A stretch of DNA of 64,000 nt from Marisa cornuarietis (lineage: Eukaryota > Mollusca > Gastropoda > Architaenioglossa > Ampullariidae), in the NCBI GenBank assembly GCA_004794655.1, contig SMMW01000003.1, forward strand, positions 17,274,501-17,338,500. Reading direction: 5' to 3'. Positions 1 to 10,604 of this stretch are shown one piece after another (positions within the stretch are counted from its first letter, which is position 1; every line of letters begins with the position of its first letter). The notes under the pieces are model-generated. The model did not search any database. It was not told the DNA's origin and was given only the letters and a program-made list of their open reading frames with translations. The position numbers and the translations under genes are program-made.

Positions 1-439
1 TACTAAAAGATGTCAGGTCACACAGAGGGGTAAAAAAAAACATTTCCCTTCATGTGATTCAGTCAAACTGTCTGACACTAAACTTGATCTTGTCTAATGG
101 CTCCGACTTTTCATGTAACAGCTGAGCATCCGGCTCTTTCCAACCTCAACCGCCAGACAACATCAGATGGACGCCTGAGGAATCGGTGAGAGACAGACGG
201 CAGTAGCGAGGGCTTCGTGTTCCTCTTATTTCATCCGAAAAAAAATTATGAGCTATCGTTCTTGTCGGACCCTCGAACCGATGGAACAGATGATGGATTG
301 CTACAATATTCTACTTAAGTAGTTGCATAATTGTTTTCCTGTGAGTTTGGGGTTTGAGACTTCAGTCATAATGGCTTTGTGTCTCACTCAGGCTTTAGTA
401 ATGCAGCCCAGCAACAGAAAAAAGAAGGCAATGATGCAG

Positions 440-697
440 AAAAAAAGGTAAAGGTCATCGCCAAAGTATTCGGTAATTGCGGATCGAGGGCTTAAGACCA
501 CACTTTTCTCGGTGCATGCTGTTGTGATGGCGGTGCTAATCTCTTCCCCCTCACAATTTTACCTTTATAAAGCCTCTGTGGAGTCGGGTACGTATTCCAG
601 ACAGCTGGGGTGAGTGGAGAATTTTGATTGCACCACACAGGTATCGAACCACCACACCTCCAGGTCTGGACGCCTGTTCTTTAACTACTAAAATTAA
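440..697 (-). repeat. tRNA-derived SINE, copy 1 (minus strand)
   Basis: Read on the minus strand, this starts with a tRNA-like head whose B-box-like run is GGTTCGATACC. A body follows with the landmarks CCGACTCCA, GAGATTAGCACC and GAGAAAAGTGTGGTCT, and it ends in GATGACCTTTACC plus a T-rich tail. The same landmarks occur in the same order in the copy at 18109-18382. The A-box side is decayed. An open frame at 551-838 on the minus strand falls partly in this element and is not a gene. The SINE call rests on the alignment between copies and on the tRNA-like head; the family name is not known to me. Confidence 0.8.
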
Positions 698-2067
698 AAT
701 CAGTAAGTACAGTTTTAGAGATGATTGTATTAAGGCTAGTTTTGATGATTCGTAAAATATCAGATCGTCACGACATACAAACCTATTAATTTTATTAAAA
801 GTATTTTTTAATATTGATACAGTAATTAATGCAGTCATCTAAGGGCTGATTCCTCGGTAATTTAAATATAACTGGTTAGAGAACTAGCATCGGGTACGAC
901 TACAAAGCGTTAGGAAGAAAAAAAGAAGGGAAAGGTTGAAGTATATTTTTGCACTATCCGTATTTCTTATCGTTTCATTGCTTATGAAATCAATATTCAT
1001 TGTGTACTTCGTTCTTGGAGGCAGTGAAATAAAAGCTTGATTATTCTTTGCATTTCCGAATGTCTTTGTTGTATGTGGCCAACGTGGCTCTCAGATCTTG
1101 TCATCGTCTTGAAGCCAACACCATCAGAATCTTCGTCATTCTAGTTGTCATTTCAGAAATTTGTTTTTGATAAAATATTACGATTTTCAAGTTGGTCTTA
1201 AATTTAATTGTTTTTCTCTTCCATCCAATCGATTTTATCTCATTTTTGCATCATTCCAAGTTTCAGACATCAAGGTTTCGATATCGTTTCCCATTTCTAA
1301 TGGCACTTTCATACTTTCTCTTGTAAAGAGCTGTCAGACCTTTAAGTAAACAACATCCAGTGCACATAATATTTAGCTGTATACGTCTATATCGCCGACA
1401 CGACCCAAGCAATCCGTAATCTCAGGACTCGTTGACCAGACCGTCCGTTGACATTTCCTCGTAATTTCAGACTGAATAATCGACTGGCTGTAATAGGCTC
1501 TCAGACAAAATTAAACAAACGGTAGGGTTTGTGTTAGGTTTGCCGGTTGTTGGCAATGTTTGTTTCCAGTAGGATGCGGGAGCGGGTAAGAAGCATTCAA
1601 TCTACAGTTTGCTGGAGATAGGTATATAACTTAAGTTTTTTAATTAAAAGTTACGTAAAGTGTTTTGTTTCACGGGTACGATTTAAAAACGAAAAGTGTC
1701 TTACTCAAAATTCATGATTAATAAAGTGATTGTCTTTTAACAGCCGTTATTATTACAAACAAAGTAATTAATTATAATATATGATGAATTGAATTAATAT
1801 AAATTGTCGTTAGATTGCAGTATGTGCGTGTTTGTGGATTTGTGTATGTAACTGTGGGTGCCTTAAAGCAGCGAGATGGTGAACAACAAAGAGGATGGTT
1901 CTGTATGCATACGTGTACTTCAGTCTGGCTGCTGCCAAGTAGACACAGACGATAGATAGGTGGGCTGTGAGAGAGAGAGGAAATTTGGACAGACAGACAG
2001 ACATACAAGAAGAAAGGTGAGCGACAGGTGGGTGGGTGTGCAGACAGAAAAGCCGTTATCTAGGTAG
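698..2067. other. AT-rich non-coding stretch
   Basis: I see no coding signal here. The open frames are short, rich in hydrophobic or serine codons, and overlap each other on both strands. From about 1975 the sequence becomes rich in GACA and GAGA motifs, which lead into the tetranucleotide array at 2068. Confidence 0.6.
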
Positions 2068-2101
2068 AGAAGACAGACAGACAGACAGACAGACAGACAG
2101 T
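2068..2101. repeat. (GACA)n microsatellite
   Basis: About eight uninterrupted copies of a GACA/CAGA tetranucleotide, with shorter interrupted runs at 1990-2008. The serine/cysteine-rich frames on the minus strand here are translations of this repeat. Confidence 0.9.
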
Positions 2102-4283
2102 GTGCTACCAACAAGAATCAAAATGTTCCCGAAATAGCGATACGTGACGGCGATACGTTATAACGTTTCACGTCCTCCGTCGTAGTCGTCTGCCCGACAT
2201 CGATTTCTTGTGTGATCACGTGACATGGTTGTGTTGGAGAGACTGGCAGGATCGCAAGAAAAAAACAGACTTATCGACGGAGGAGGTAATTGGGCAGGCC
2301 AGCAGCAACAACGACAGCACTGCTCCACGCAGCAAAGAGCCACAAGACACTTGAAATGGGAGAGCGTGCACGCCCACACACGCACGCATGCACGCACTGG
2401 CTGGTACACACACACGCAGGGGCAGAACTATAGAAGTTTGTAGCCCTTACTGCTGTAGTTTACGAGGGACTCATGATGATGTATAGAGAATACCAAATAA
2501 AAGGTTAACGGTTAAGAAAAGACATACTGAAGCCTAATATGAGCTCTGGTTCAAGTTTTCCGGTTAGATACTGTCTACTGTGACATTATTTTCAAAAGAT
2601 CAGAATAATTACACTGTTTAATCAAATTCATGTAGATAAGAATAGAATCACAGAACTTGCAGGTCGTTTCACCGGCAAACGTTTAAGATATCAGGCAGTG
2701 AAAACAGTGAAGCTGTTGTCATATGCTAGTTGTGATTTAGTAATTTATTGTTAATTATAATTATCTTTTTTATCCACGATGGCGTCATCATCTGCCTCAC
2801 CTTTCATGTCTTGCTTCCCCATCCCTCCAGGATCACCTCGTTACGGGACTAAATTCAAAACTAATTCTTTCACTTCATTTTTAAGCAGACTGCTAACATT
2901 ATTTGCAGTTATACAAAGATAATTAATTACTCGAGATAACTTGTCACGTAAAGGGCTATAGCCATGTATGGCTAGATCACAAGGCCAACAGTAAACTGAA
3001 TTTAAAAATGAATATAATAGAAAAAAATAATTAACAAACAAAATGCTTAATTTAACTATATACGGGAACACCTAGCAATAAATCCCCTTAACCGCGGTAA
3101 AAGTCTTTGATTAAAACTTCACTTATGACACGCTTTCCGTTCTCATTCAAATAAAAAAAATGCAACAACAACAAACACAAGAACACGATGTTTATTACAT
3201 ACGTCTTTCACTAGAAATATCAGCAAATAATGAACTAAAATTATGGCTTCATGTTTCAACCACCCGACATATCCAAGCAAACAGTATTTCTGTTTTAGGG
3301 CAAATAACAGGAGAGTTACTTACAGTTCTGACTGACACCTAGGTGTAAATAAGAACCGATCCCGAACGCAATCAGTTTACTGCAGTTTTCTGCTGGGACC
3401 TGTGAATGGGCTGATTAACCACTCTACGGGGGAGTTTCATCGATCACTCGCCCTGCGTCTCGCTAAGTATTCAGCTGGCGTCTCTGCATCCCAGCTACTT
3501 CAAATAGTTTGATTTTCCCTTCACCACCGACATTCATTTCATTTACGCTGTAGACCCTAAATGAGTTGTTGGACACAGAGTACATATCGTCTCGGGAATT
3601 CTGGGAACACAACGTACAAAAAGAATGAGACGATATTAGTCTGACCAAGCAAAAGGTTTATTGATAGCGGCAACAAGTTTTACCTTTTTTAACTTATTAG
3701 AAATTATTTGCCGAATTAAGAAAAAAACTACTATATTTAATATCAGATGAAAGCCACAAACATCATGACATAAAGTATGAAACAAAGTTTTTGTTGAAGA
3801 TGCATTAATGTAGGTTTAAATAGTTTATCTAGGACTAAACAGTTCCTTGGGTGTGAAGCAAGATCGTTGATTCTAAACTCGTCTGACTGAGCAAATCGCG
3901 TTGAATAACCGCCAACAGACTTGAGTAACACATTGCCTCTGATCAAGGAAACCTTGTTACACAACACAAGGGCATCACATCCCTGGTACATCATTTGACC
4001 ACAACAACGAACTGTCAACGGGAAACGATAGGAGGAAGGGGGAGCTGAAGAGGCAGGGACTTCAGGCTGTTCCCCAACAGAAGAGGAAATACTAGACAGA
4101 ACCTGCAGTCATGTGCGCATCTCACCAAAAACCTTCGGTATTCATATGATCAGTGGTCTTTTGTGGAAAACACTGTCGTAGAAACAATATATCACAACCC
4201 TGTTTTCCCCAAACAGTAAACAGGACTGGGTGAACGAGCGACGAATGCGTAGGAGTGAGTGGGTGTGTTCGTTTCTTGCCGAC
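2102..4283. other. Non-coding stretch without a supported gene
   Basis: There are only short open frames without conserved motifs. At about 3345-3430, read on the minus strand, a GAGTGGTTAA motif followed by a GTTCGGGAT motif could be an old tRNA-like SINE head, but the match is too weak to list as a separate element. Confidence 0.5.
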
Positions 4284-4365
4284 CGCTTCGATTATAATAA
4301 TAATGAAGATTTATATTCCGCATTAACAATGGTTTGCTCTGAGCGCTTTACAGAAAGGATCCACT
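4284..4365. repeat. Dispersed short repeat with GCGCTTTACA core
   Basis: An ATAATAATAATGAAGATTTATA start is followed by a CGC motif and then GAGCGCTTTACAG. The segment at 31829-31900 has the same plan, with TTTATAGCGCC then GGCGCTTTACA. Motifs of this kind are widespread in aquatic invertebrate genomes and probably mark a small non-autonomous element. The element type is inferred. Confidence 0.5.
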
Positions 4366-4516
4366 GACTGAATCACTAACAGTCATGCACCCTTATTTAC
4401 ATATAACAGACACGCCCTCTTCTACAACAGACACCCGCTCATACACAAAGGTAATTACAAACAAACGTTGAAGTGACAACATTATTTATGGCCTAAATTG
4501 TAAGGTCGGTAGTTAT

Positions 4517-4986
4517 TGTTTTGGCTTTTTCTTTTTTTTTTTTTTTGGTTTTGTGTTCGTTCATTACTTTGACTGTTTTGTAGTCATTCCTTGTTTTGGC
4601 TTTGTTTTGTGTTGAGTCATCGTTTTCGCTGTGTTTTGTGTTCATTCGTTGTTTTCGCTGTGTTTTGTGTTCATTCGTTGTTTTGGCTGTGTTTTGTGTT
4701 CATTCATTGGTTTGACTGTTTTGTGTTTATTCGTTGTTTTGGATGTGTTGTGTGGATTCATTGTTTTCGCTGTGTTTTGTGTTCATTCCTTGTTTTGGCT
4801 GTGCTTTGTGTTCATTCATTGTTTTGACTGTTTTGTGTTTATTCGTTGTTTTGGATCTGTTGTGTGGATTTATTGTTTTCGCTGTTTTTTGTGGTCATTC
4901 ATTGTTTTGACTGTTTTGTGTTCATTCGTTGTTTTCGCTGTGTTTTGTGTTCATTCGTTACTTTCGCTGTTTTGTGTTCATGCATT
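4517..4986. repeat. Minisatellite, 27 and 29 bp units
   Basis: About 16 degenerate copies of a unit of the form TTTTGNCTGTGTTTTGTGTT plus CATTCGTTG. Units are either 29 bp (with GCTGTG) or 27 bp (with ACTG). Because many units are 27 bp, the plus-strand frame from 4631 to 5047 stays open for 138 codons and encodes repeated FCVHSLF-like peptides. This is a by-product of the repeat. There is no start context, no promoter, and no conserved domain. Confidence 0.85.
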
Positions 4987-6961
4987 CTGTGTAGTAGTCT
5001 TTCCCCTGAGGATTTTCCTCATTTTATATCATGTTAAAAAGTCCTGACCAAACTTGTGAAAACAGAATGTTTTATTCACCTGAGAAAACTGTTGAGGTGC
5101 AGTCTGTGAGTTTTTTCTAATTTTGTGAGCTTGCATTCAGATTACTGATCGCTTGGCTTTTTGTGACATAAATTAAACACATTTTTTATGAGTAACTGCT
5201 AAAGATCTTCTTATATTAGCGAAGTAATGATTTAAATGTAACGTAATGTAGATTTGTATTGCATCTTATAATTAGTTCATTTTGCCGAAGAATTGGAGAG
5301 GTATGTCCCTTTGCCTTACCGGCACGAGAGACCAGCTCTCCCTGTTTCTTTATCTTCTTCTTGTAGTGCCCTTGGGTTCTCGTTGTGTTTAAAGCTTGCT
5401 AAATAATGTTGATCTGTGCTTGCCTCCCACTATTTTGGACATTTTTTTCGTCTGTACCTCTTAGTTATCTTCTTCATTATCTAGACCTATTTCTGTATAT
5501 TGTGTATTTGGTGCACATACATTTTGTGTTATCAGACATGGATTATTATTATTATTATTTTTATTATTATTATTATTTTATTATTATAGCCTATTTTCTG
5601 CTGAAATTTTTTTTCTAATCTACCTTATATTAATTATTATGTTACATGGTAATAACTCATTTCTCTTCAATATTAGCCTATAACATTGTGGCGTTTCGGA
5701 TTTTCATTTTTAGTCTTGATAAATCAAGCCTTTTTCTAGAAAGTGATTGTTAATATTTATCACTGAGCCTACAGTGGTTGTGGTTCACATCATGGTGGTG
5801 TAAGTACATTCTAAAAAGCTCAACTGCAAAGACACTAAATGCAAGAAAATTTAATGAACAAAAGAGGTGAAGGCATCGTCCAAAATAAGGTTTACAGAAA
5901 TAACGAGGCACAGGCAGACAAGAAAGACAAAGATCTGAGAGAAACATGACCAGGAAATCGACTAATACACAAGGAAGTAAGCAAAGTTCAGTTTTAAGAA
6001 ATTAAAATATTGATATAATTTAGATAAAAAGAGGTAAAAAATGAGAAGAAAGCTCAGTGAGGAAGTTGCACAAAATTCTATTTCTATTCAGATATTTATT
6101 ACATAATGGAAACGGCAACAGCTTCTCACTGAACTGTCCCTTCTGTCTTTCCCAGGAGGATATCCGCCAACTTCACATGCGAAGGGAAAAATAATTTCCG
6201 CAGAAATGAAAGGGCTTTATTGGCTCTCAGCAGCACTTGCGTATCACTCACATCCTTTGATGATAGCAAATTCAATACAAGCAGCACTTAAATACACTAA
6301 ATTATTAACACAGCATAAAATCATTAATTCCACTGATGTATTTGCAGCACACCTGCGAGCTTAATAAGCAGGTTATTTAAGAACTCTCAGCATTCCTGTG
6401 AGGCTTGCAGGTAGGAGTGACATAACAAGAACACTTTCATCACTCAGACACAGTTCCAAGCAATAATTTGTCTTTCTAGTGTATGATGGCTGTCGTAGGA
6501 CGAGAGTGAGCTTTTGGTTGGCTCTTACGAGAGACGAAGACCATAATTTTTTGTGTTGCATAAAGGTTCACAAAAACGAATGACATGAATAGAGAAAAAA
6601 TGCAAATAATGTATCGTCCACACACAGATCAGACAAATAAGCAAAGGACCGTATATTCTACCGACCTGAATAAGTGACATCAGCATAAGCAAAGCTAATT
6701 TCCTACGTTAATGCTTCAACTGCTACTACTACTAATAATAATAATACGAATAGACAAATTGTCAAATACTTATTTAAATATGTAAATATTAATGTAATAT
6801 TAAATACATTAATACCTAATAATTAATTCGCATGTTTAGTGCCATAACACACTTACAAGTATTTATTGAAATGCATGGCATGCATGCTGGTAAATATTCA
6901 ATTTATAACATAAACAAAACAAAGTATTAAGTGTAGAATTAATTATCTAAACGACACAGAT
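4987..6961. other. AT-rich non-coding stretch with (ATT)n
   Basis: An interrupted ATT trinucleotide array lies at about 5541-5587 and gives the tyrosine-rich frame at 5406-5618. Otherwise the stretch is AT-rich without coding signal. Short ATA/AAT runs occur near 6725-6830. Confidence 0.6.
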
Positions 6962-7165
6962 GTGGGGTTTCATAGCAAAGTGATTAGTGTTTCGATCTCG
7001 AAGCAAAAGATCGCTCGACCTGCTCATTGAAAAGTGAAGAGACGATGAGGATCAGGACAATTTTATGAATTAGTTTAAACTTTCTGAAACTTACTCTAAC
7101 TAGTCTTAAGTAGGAAAGGATTAAACGTCATGTTGGACACCGTGACCTTTGGATTATGAGTTAAT
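6962..7165 (+). repeat. Possible tRNA-like SINE relic
   Basis: The segment from about 6972 has the form AGCAAAGTGATTAGTG, then CGATCTCGAAGC, then GATCGCTCGACC. This resembles a decayed tRNA A-box, anticodon arm and B-box. It runs to a GTGACCTTTGGATT motif near 7140-7153, which recalls the 3' end of the SINE at 18109. The body does not align clearly, so this may be another family or an old relic. Confidence 0.4.
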
Positions 7166-8164
7166 AATAAATTCTTTCAAACGAGCATTTACATATTAAG
7201 GTTCAGATATTAAGACAAAGAATAGATTAATCTCCATTTCTGTTTTATTCTGACACAAGGAAGTTTCTTTACATAAGAAGAGTTCATGACATAGATACAC
7301 ATAAGGGGTTTAAAATAATGGTCGGTCAAAGTCCCACGATCAGCTCACCCAAAATAAGAATGAAAAACTAGATCACACAAAAATATATTGGGAAAAATAA
7401 ATTGTTCATTTGAATCATGTTTGAAAATCGTGCATTATCTCTACATCCCAGTGATAAATTCGAGACTCCAGTAACAATTTTACCTGTCCAGCTCTACAGA
7501 CTACAACGGGTAGCTAGGAAAGAAAGACTGTGCTGTTACTCTAATGTTGAAGTTTCCTCGTTTGTTTAAATGTGACACATGCTCTGCTGCACTACATCAA
7601 TATTCATCACAAAAATTACTTATTTAAACGTCTGCTTCTCCCAGAATGTTTCTCGAACAGATTTTGTAAGACTGCGCGAAAGCATGCCAATCGTGTGTTT
7701 TCAAAGGGTTAAAAAAGAGGTACGTCTGATACCATCATTGATTACGTTTTACTTCAGCTTCTGTTATCGTTAATGTTTGAGAGCTCATGGTTCAGGTACT
7801 AGGTGATCCCATGTTTGTTGATTTTATCAATTTCTTAAGCCACCTTGACGATGAAAAGAAAAAAGAAACGGATTGAAAGTCCTGAATGAACCTAGATTTA
7901 AGGAGAAAAAAGACATAAATTGATTTTCGAGAACAAAACCGGTTAACAAAAGAAGCAGTAGGATGAGATTTGGGAATTCGTATGATAGGGAGAACTGAAA
8001 AGATTAAGATTAGAACACGAAAATAAAACGTAAAGACTTTTAAAAAAAGACCTGGTAAGAGAAAAGGACGATAAAGAGTAGGAAAAGGAGACGAGGACTA
8101 GGACGAAGAAGAATGAGAAACGGAAAAAAGAGAACAGCAACGAGTACAGCAACACATAAATGCT
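7166..8164. other. Non-coding stretch, purine-rich in part
   Basis: No coding signal is visible. The part at 7850-8150 is purine-rich on the plus strand (many GA and AAAG runs), which explains the serine/phenylalanine-rich frame on the minus strand at 7943-8173. Confidence 0.55.
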
Positions 8165-8340
8165 AACAGACATGTCCTTACACTTATGACTTTACACTCA
8201 TATCTCTACACTCACGCCCTTACAGTAAAGTCTTTCTACTATTGTCGTTAAACTCGCGCTTCTACTTGCATGACTTTACACTCTTGCCTCTACAATAATG
8301 TCTTTCCATTCATGTCGTTACCCTCGTGACATTAACACAC
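8165..8340. repeat. Degenerate tandem repeat, about 15-16 bp unit
   Basis: Repeated variants of CTTTACACTCATG and CTCTACACTCACG follow each other with roughly 15-16 bp spacing, with growing divergence toward the right end. The period was judged by eye and may be off by a base. Confidence 0.5.
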
Positions 8341-9287
8341 TTGAAAATTGCTAGTTGAAAGTTTCCGTCAAAAGTTGCAAACCTTACTATGAGGAAACAA
8401 AGAAAACTTATTCAGGGAAATGTGCTGTCGGATGCTTTCTCAAGAAAAGCTTCAGTTACACATCTGCTCACAAATAACAAAAGGCAAGGAAAGTGAGAGA
8501 ACAACAAAACTGAAAGGGAAGAAAGAGAAAGCGTGACCTGACCACGTAATCAGACCCGAAGTTTTTAAAGGCGAAACATTGAAGATATCATCAGAAATCT
8601 ATCGTAGCTTTTGAATGTGAAAATATATACCGAAAAATGTACTTGTACGAAATTTATTTTTGCACAAGAGACACAAACAGCAACCACAAATATCGCAAAA
8701 CATGGAATTATATACAAAGCTGGAATATGTTTTAAAAAAAAACACGAACTGACAGCATTCGCCTCGTCCTTTATTCATGAAGCTGACTTTCATCAACATA
8801 GATATAATAGAAAAAGCATGTTTTTCCTTTCTATGCTTATACTTTAACTCACTCAGTACCGCTATATTAGCGTCCTCTTATTTCGTGTCTCTCCGCACAA
8901 TATTTGAGAAGTCAGTAAATCTGCAGTTCACCAATATGCGGTATAATGTGCATGTGGTGAAATTATACTAATTAGCACACTTTTTCGTAACTTGTCCAAT
9001 TTTCACCGTCATCGTGGCATTTGGGAGTAAAACTGTCCAAAGACCTGAAGAATGGTACTCCTGTACTTCTTTGGCTGGGGAGTTCTTTTAAACACAGTCT
9101 TTTCACACGCCATACCGAGCCCTGCAATTCTACTGAGGAAATGTTTTCCAAGAAAACAAACAATTCCATTGGTCAGTCTCGCCTGAGTTTGCTTTATCAA
9201 TTCGATCACATTTCCCAAACGCTCGAGCTCTTGGCTAAGACAAGCCAAACCACTCAAAGAACTGAAAGGGGAGGCTGGTTAGTGATC
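8341..9287. other. Region 3' of the receptor gene
   Basis: This is downstream of the minus-strand receptor gene and probably holds its 3' untranslated region. The first minus-strand AATAAA that I noted is at 8770-8775, about 510 bp past the stop codon, and could be its poly(A) signal. That use is inferred. The open frames at 9009-9308 are short and lack recognisable motifs. Confidence 0.4.
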
Positions 9288-10604
9288 CTAGACTTTGGTT
9301 CTTATTGAAACCATGTCACTCTCGCTGGACCCAAAGTCCTCAGGGATGTGCGCCATCAGGAAATGTTTTTTGCCTTTCTTGCTGGTGTGCAGGCTGGACA
9401 AGGGCGTATGCTCCGTGTGCATTGAGTTCCAGGAAGAATAGCTCTCCTTACTGCAGCATATCAGCTCCGCAATCTGCTTCCGAAACTTCTGTCCTGTGGC
9501 GCAGTACAGGAAGAAGTTGACGGAGTGGTTGACGTACATCAGCAGTTCCGTGATGGTCGTGGCCAGCTCGAACTGCGCCATCTGTCGCTCGCTGTGTTTC
9601 TGCTGATTCCAGAAGGCAGTGACAATCAGCGAGATGTTCATGGGCAGCGTGGTCAAGAGAAAGGTGAAGGACACGGTCAGCAGCATGACGGTCAGCTTGG
9701 TGCCCTCCCCTGGGCTGCTGAAACGTCGACAACCAAAGACAGTAGCCGCGGTCGAGCGCCGTTGCTGCGGTCTCTGCTGGTGGTAATGGTAGTCGCTCAT
9801 ACTCTGCAAGTTCTGACGGTGAGTGCGCGCCTTGACGACCTCGGAGATGATGAGGATGTTTAGGACGAGGATAGTGACAAAGGGTAAGAAGGAGTAGAAA
9901 CAGGCATCTACCCATGGCCAGACTTTGTTCACAAGGTACTGGTGGGAAGGCGTCGCCTCGCAATTAGTGACGTTCTTGCTGTTCTCGACCACGCTGACCG
10001 TCCAGAAGAAATGTATGTTGATGCAGAAGATGAGCAGGGCGATGAAACAGATGACAACTTTAGCCCGGTTTGTGTTGCACATGGTGCAGGCCTTTAATGG
10101 GAAGCAGACGACAATATAGCGTTCCACTGTCACTGCTATGATCATCCACACAGACAAATCGCTGGCTATATATCCGAAAGACACCATGAGCTTACAGACC
10201 CAGTCAGAACTGTCGTGGAAGTCCACCCCAATCAGCGCAATGAGCCAAAGGCGGAGAAGACCAATATACAGCACCAACGAATCGGCGACAGCCAGCGAGG
10301 CGAGGTATAGATAGGACGATACTTTGCACATCACCCTCCGCCTAAGGACGATAAAGGAGACGATGTTGCCCAAGGTGCCCAGCACGATCAGAACAGGCGG
10401 CACATAAGTGAGCAAGAACTTCCTGGCCTGGCACTCCGGCATGGACGCTATCACCGTCGCCTCGTAACTTCTGTTGCCCCATCTTCGCCTCTGCAAATAT
10501 GTCAACAACTCGCTTTCGCTGCTGATGCCTTCAGAATCGAGGAGGGCTTGGAGATCATCATTCGAGAAGCCCTCAAGCATGGCCAATAGGTCTTCGTGAA
10601 CCAT
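9288..10604 (-). CDS. Rhodopsin-family GPCR, neuropeptide-receptor-like
   Basis: A single uninterrupted frame of 438 codons encodes a seven-transmembrane class A receptor expected in the plasma membrane. I chose the ATG at 10602-10604; the frame can be extended six codons upstream only by using GTG. Visible landmarks, counted from that Met, are: a possible N-glycosylation site NRS (44-46); TM1 with GN (N80); TM2 with LAVAD (D108); the conserved Cys at the start of TM3 (C137); ERY in place of DRY (161-163); an ECL2 Cys (C215) beside the glycosylation motif NVT; TM5 WPWVDACFYSFLP with P241; TM6 FLLTTLP, where Trp of CWxP is replaced by Thr (T319); and TM7 NHSVNFFLY, where Pro of NPxxY is Phe. 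A basic helix 8 and a Ser-rich tail follow, with CC at 383-384. The third loop is long and rich in His, Gln and Arg. These features recall lophotrochozoan orphan receptors of the FMRFamide, TRH and GPR139 neighbourhood. The ligand cannot be told from sequence. The coding region has no intron and no partner gene next to it. Confidence 0.95.
   Translation of the reverse strand: MVHEDLLAMLEGFSNDDLQALLDSEGISSESELLTYLQRRRWGNRSYEATVIASMPECQARKFLLTYVPPVLIVLGTLGNIVSFIVLRRRVMCKVSSYLYLASLAVADSLVLYIGLLRLWLIALIGVDFHDSSDWVCKLMVSFGYIASDLSVWMIIAVTVERYIVVCFPLKACTMCNTNRAKVVICFIALLIFCINIHFFWTVSVVENSKNVTNCEATPSHQYLVNKVWPWVDACFYSFLPFVTILVLNILIISEVVKARTHRQNLQSMSDYHYHQQRPQQRRSTAATVFGCRRFSSPGEGTKLTVMLLTVSFTFLLTTLPMNISLIVTAFWNQQKHSERQMAQFELATTITELLMYVNHSVNFFLYCATGQKFRKQIAELICCSKESYSSWNSMHTEHTPLSSLHTSKKGKKHFLMAHIPEDFGSSESDMVSIRTKV

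Noticed and set aside
3345..3430. tRNA-like A-box and B-box spacing on the minus strand
   Set aside because: The B-box is degenerate and no body aligns with other SINE copies.
9525..9863. Plus-strand 112-codon frame
   Set aside because: Antisense shadow of the GC-richer receptor coding region.
9448..9963. Minus-strand 171-codon frame inside the receptor gene
   Set aside because: It overlaps the receptor coding region in another frame, which has all the conserved transmembrane motifs; this one has none.
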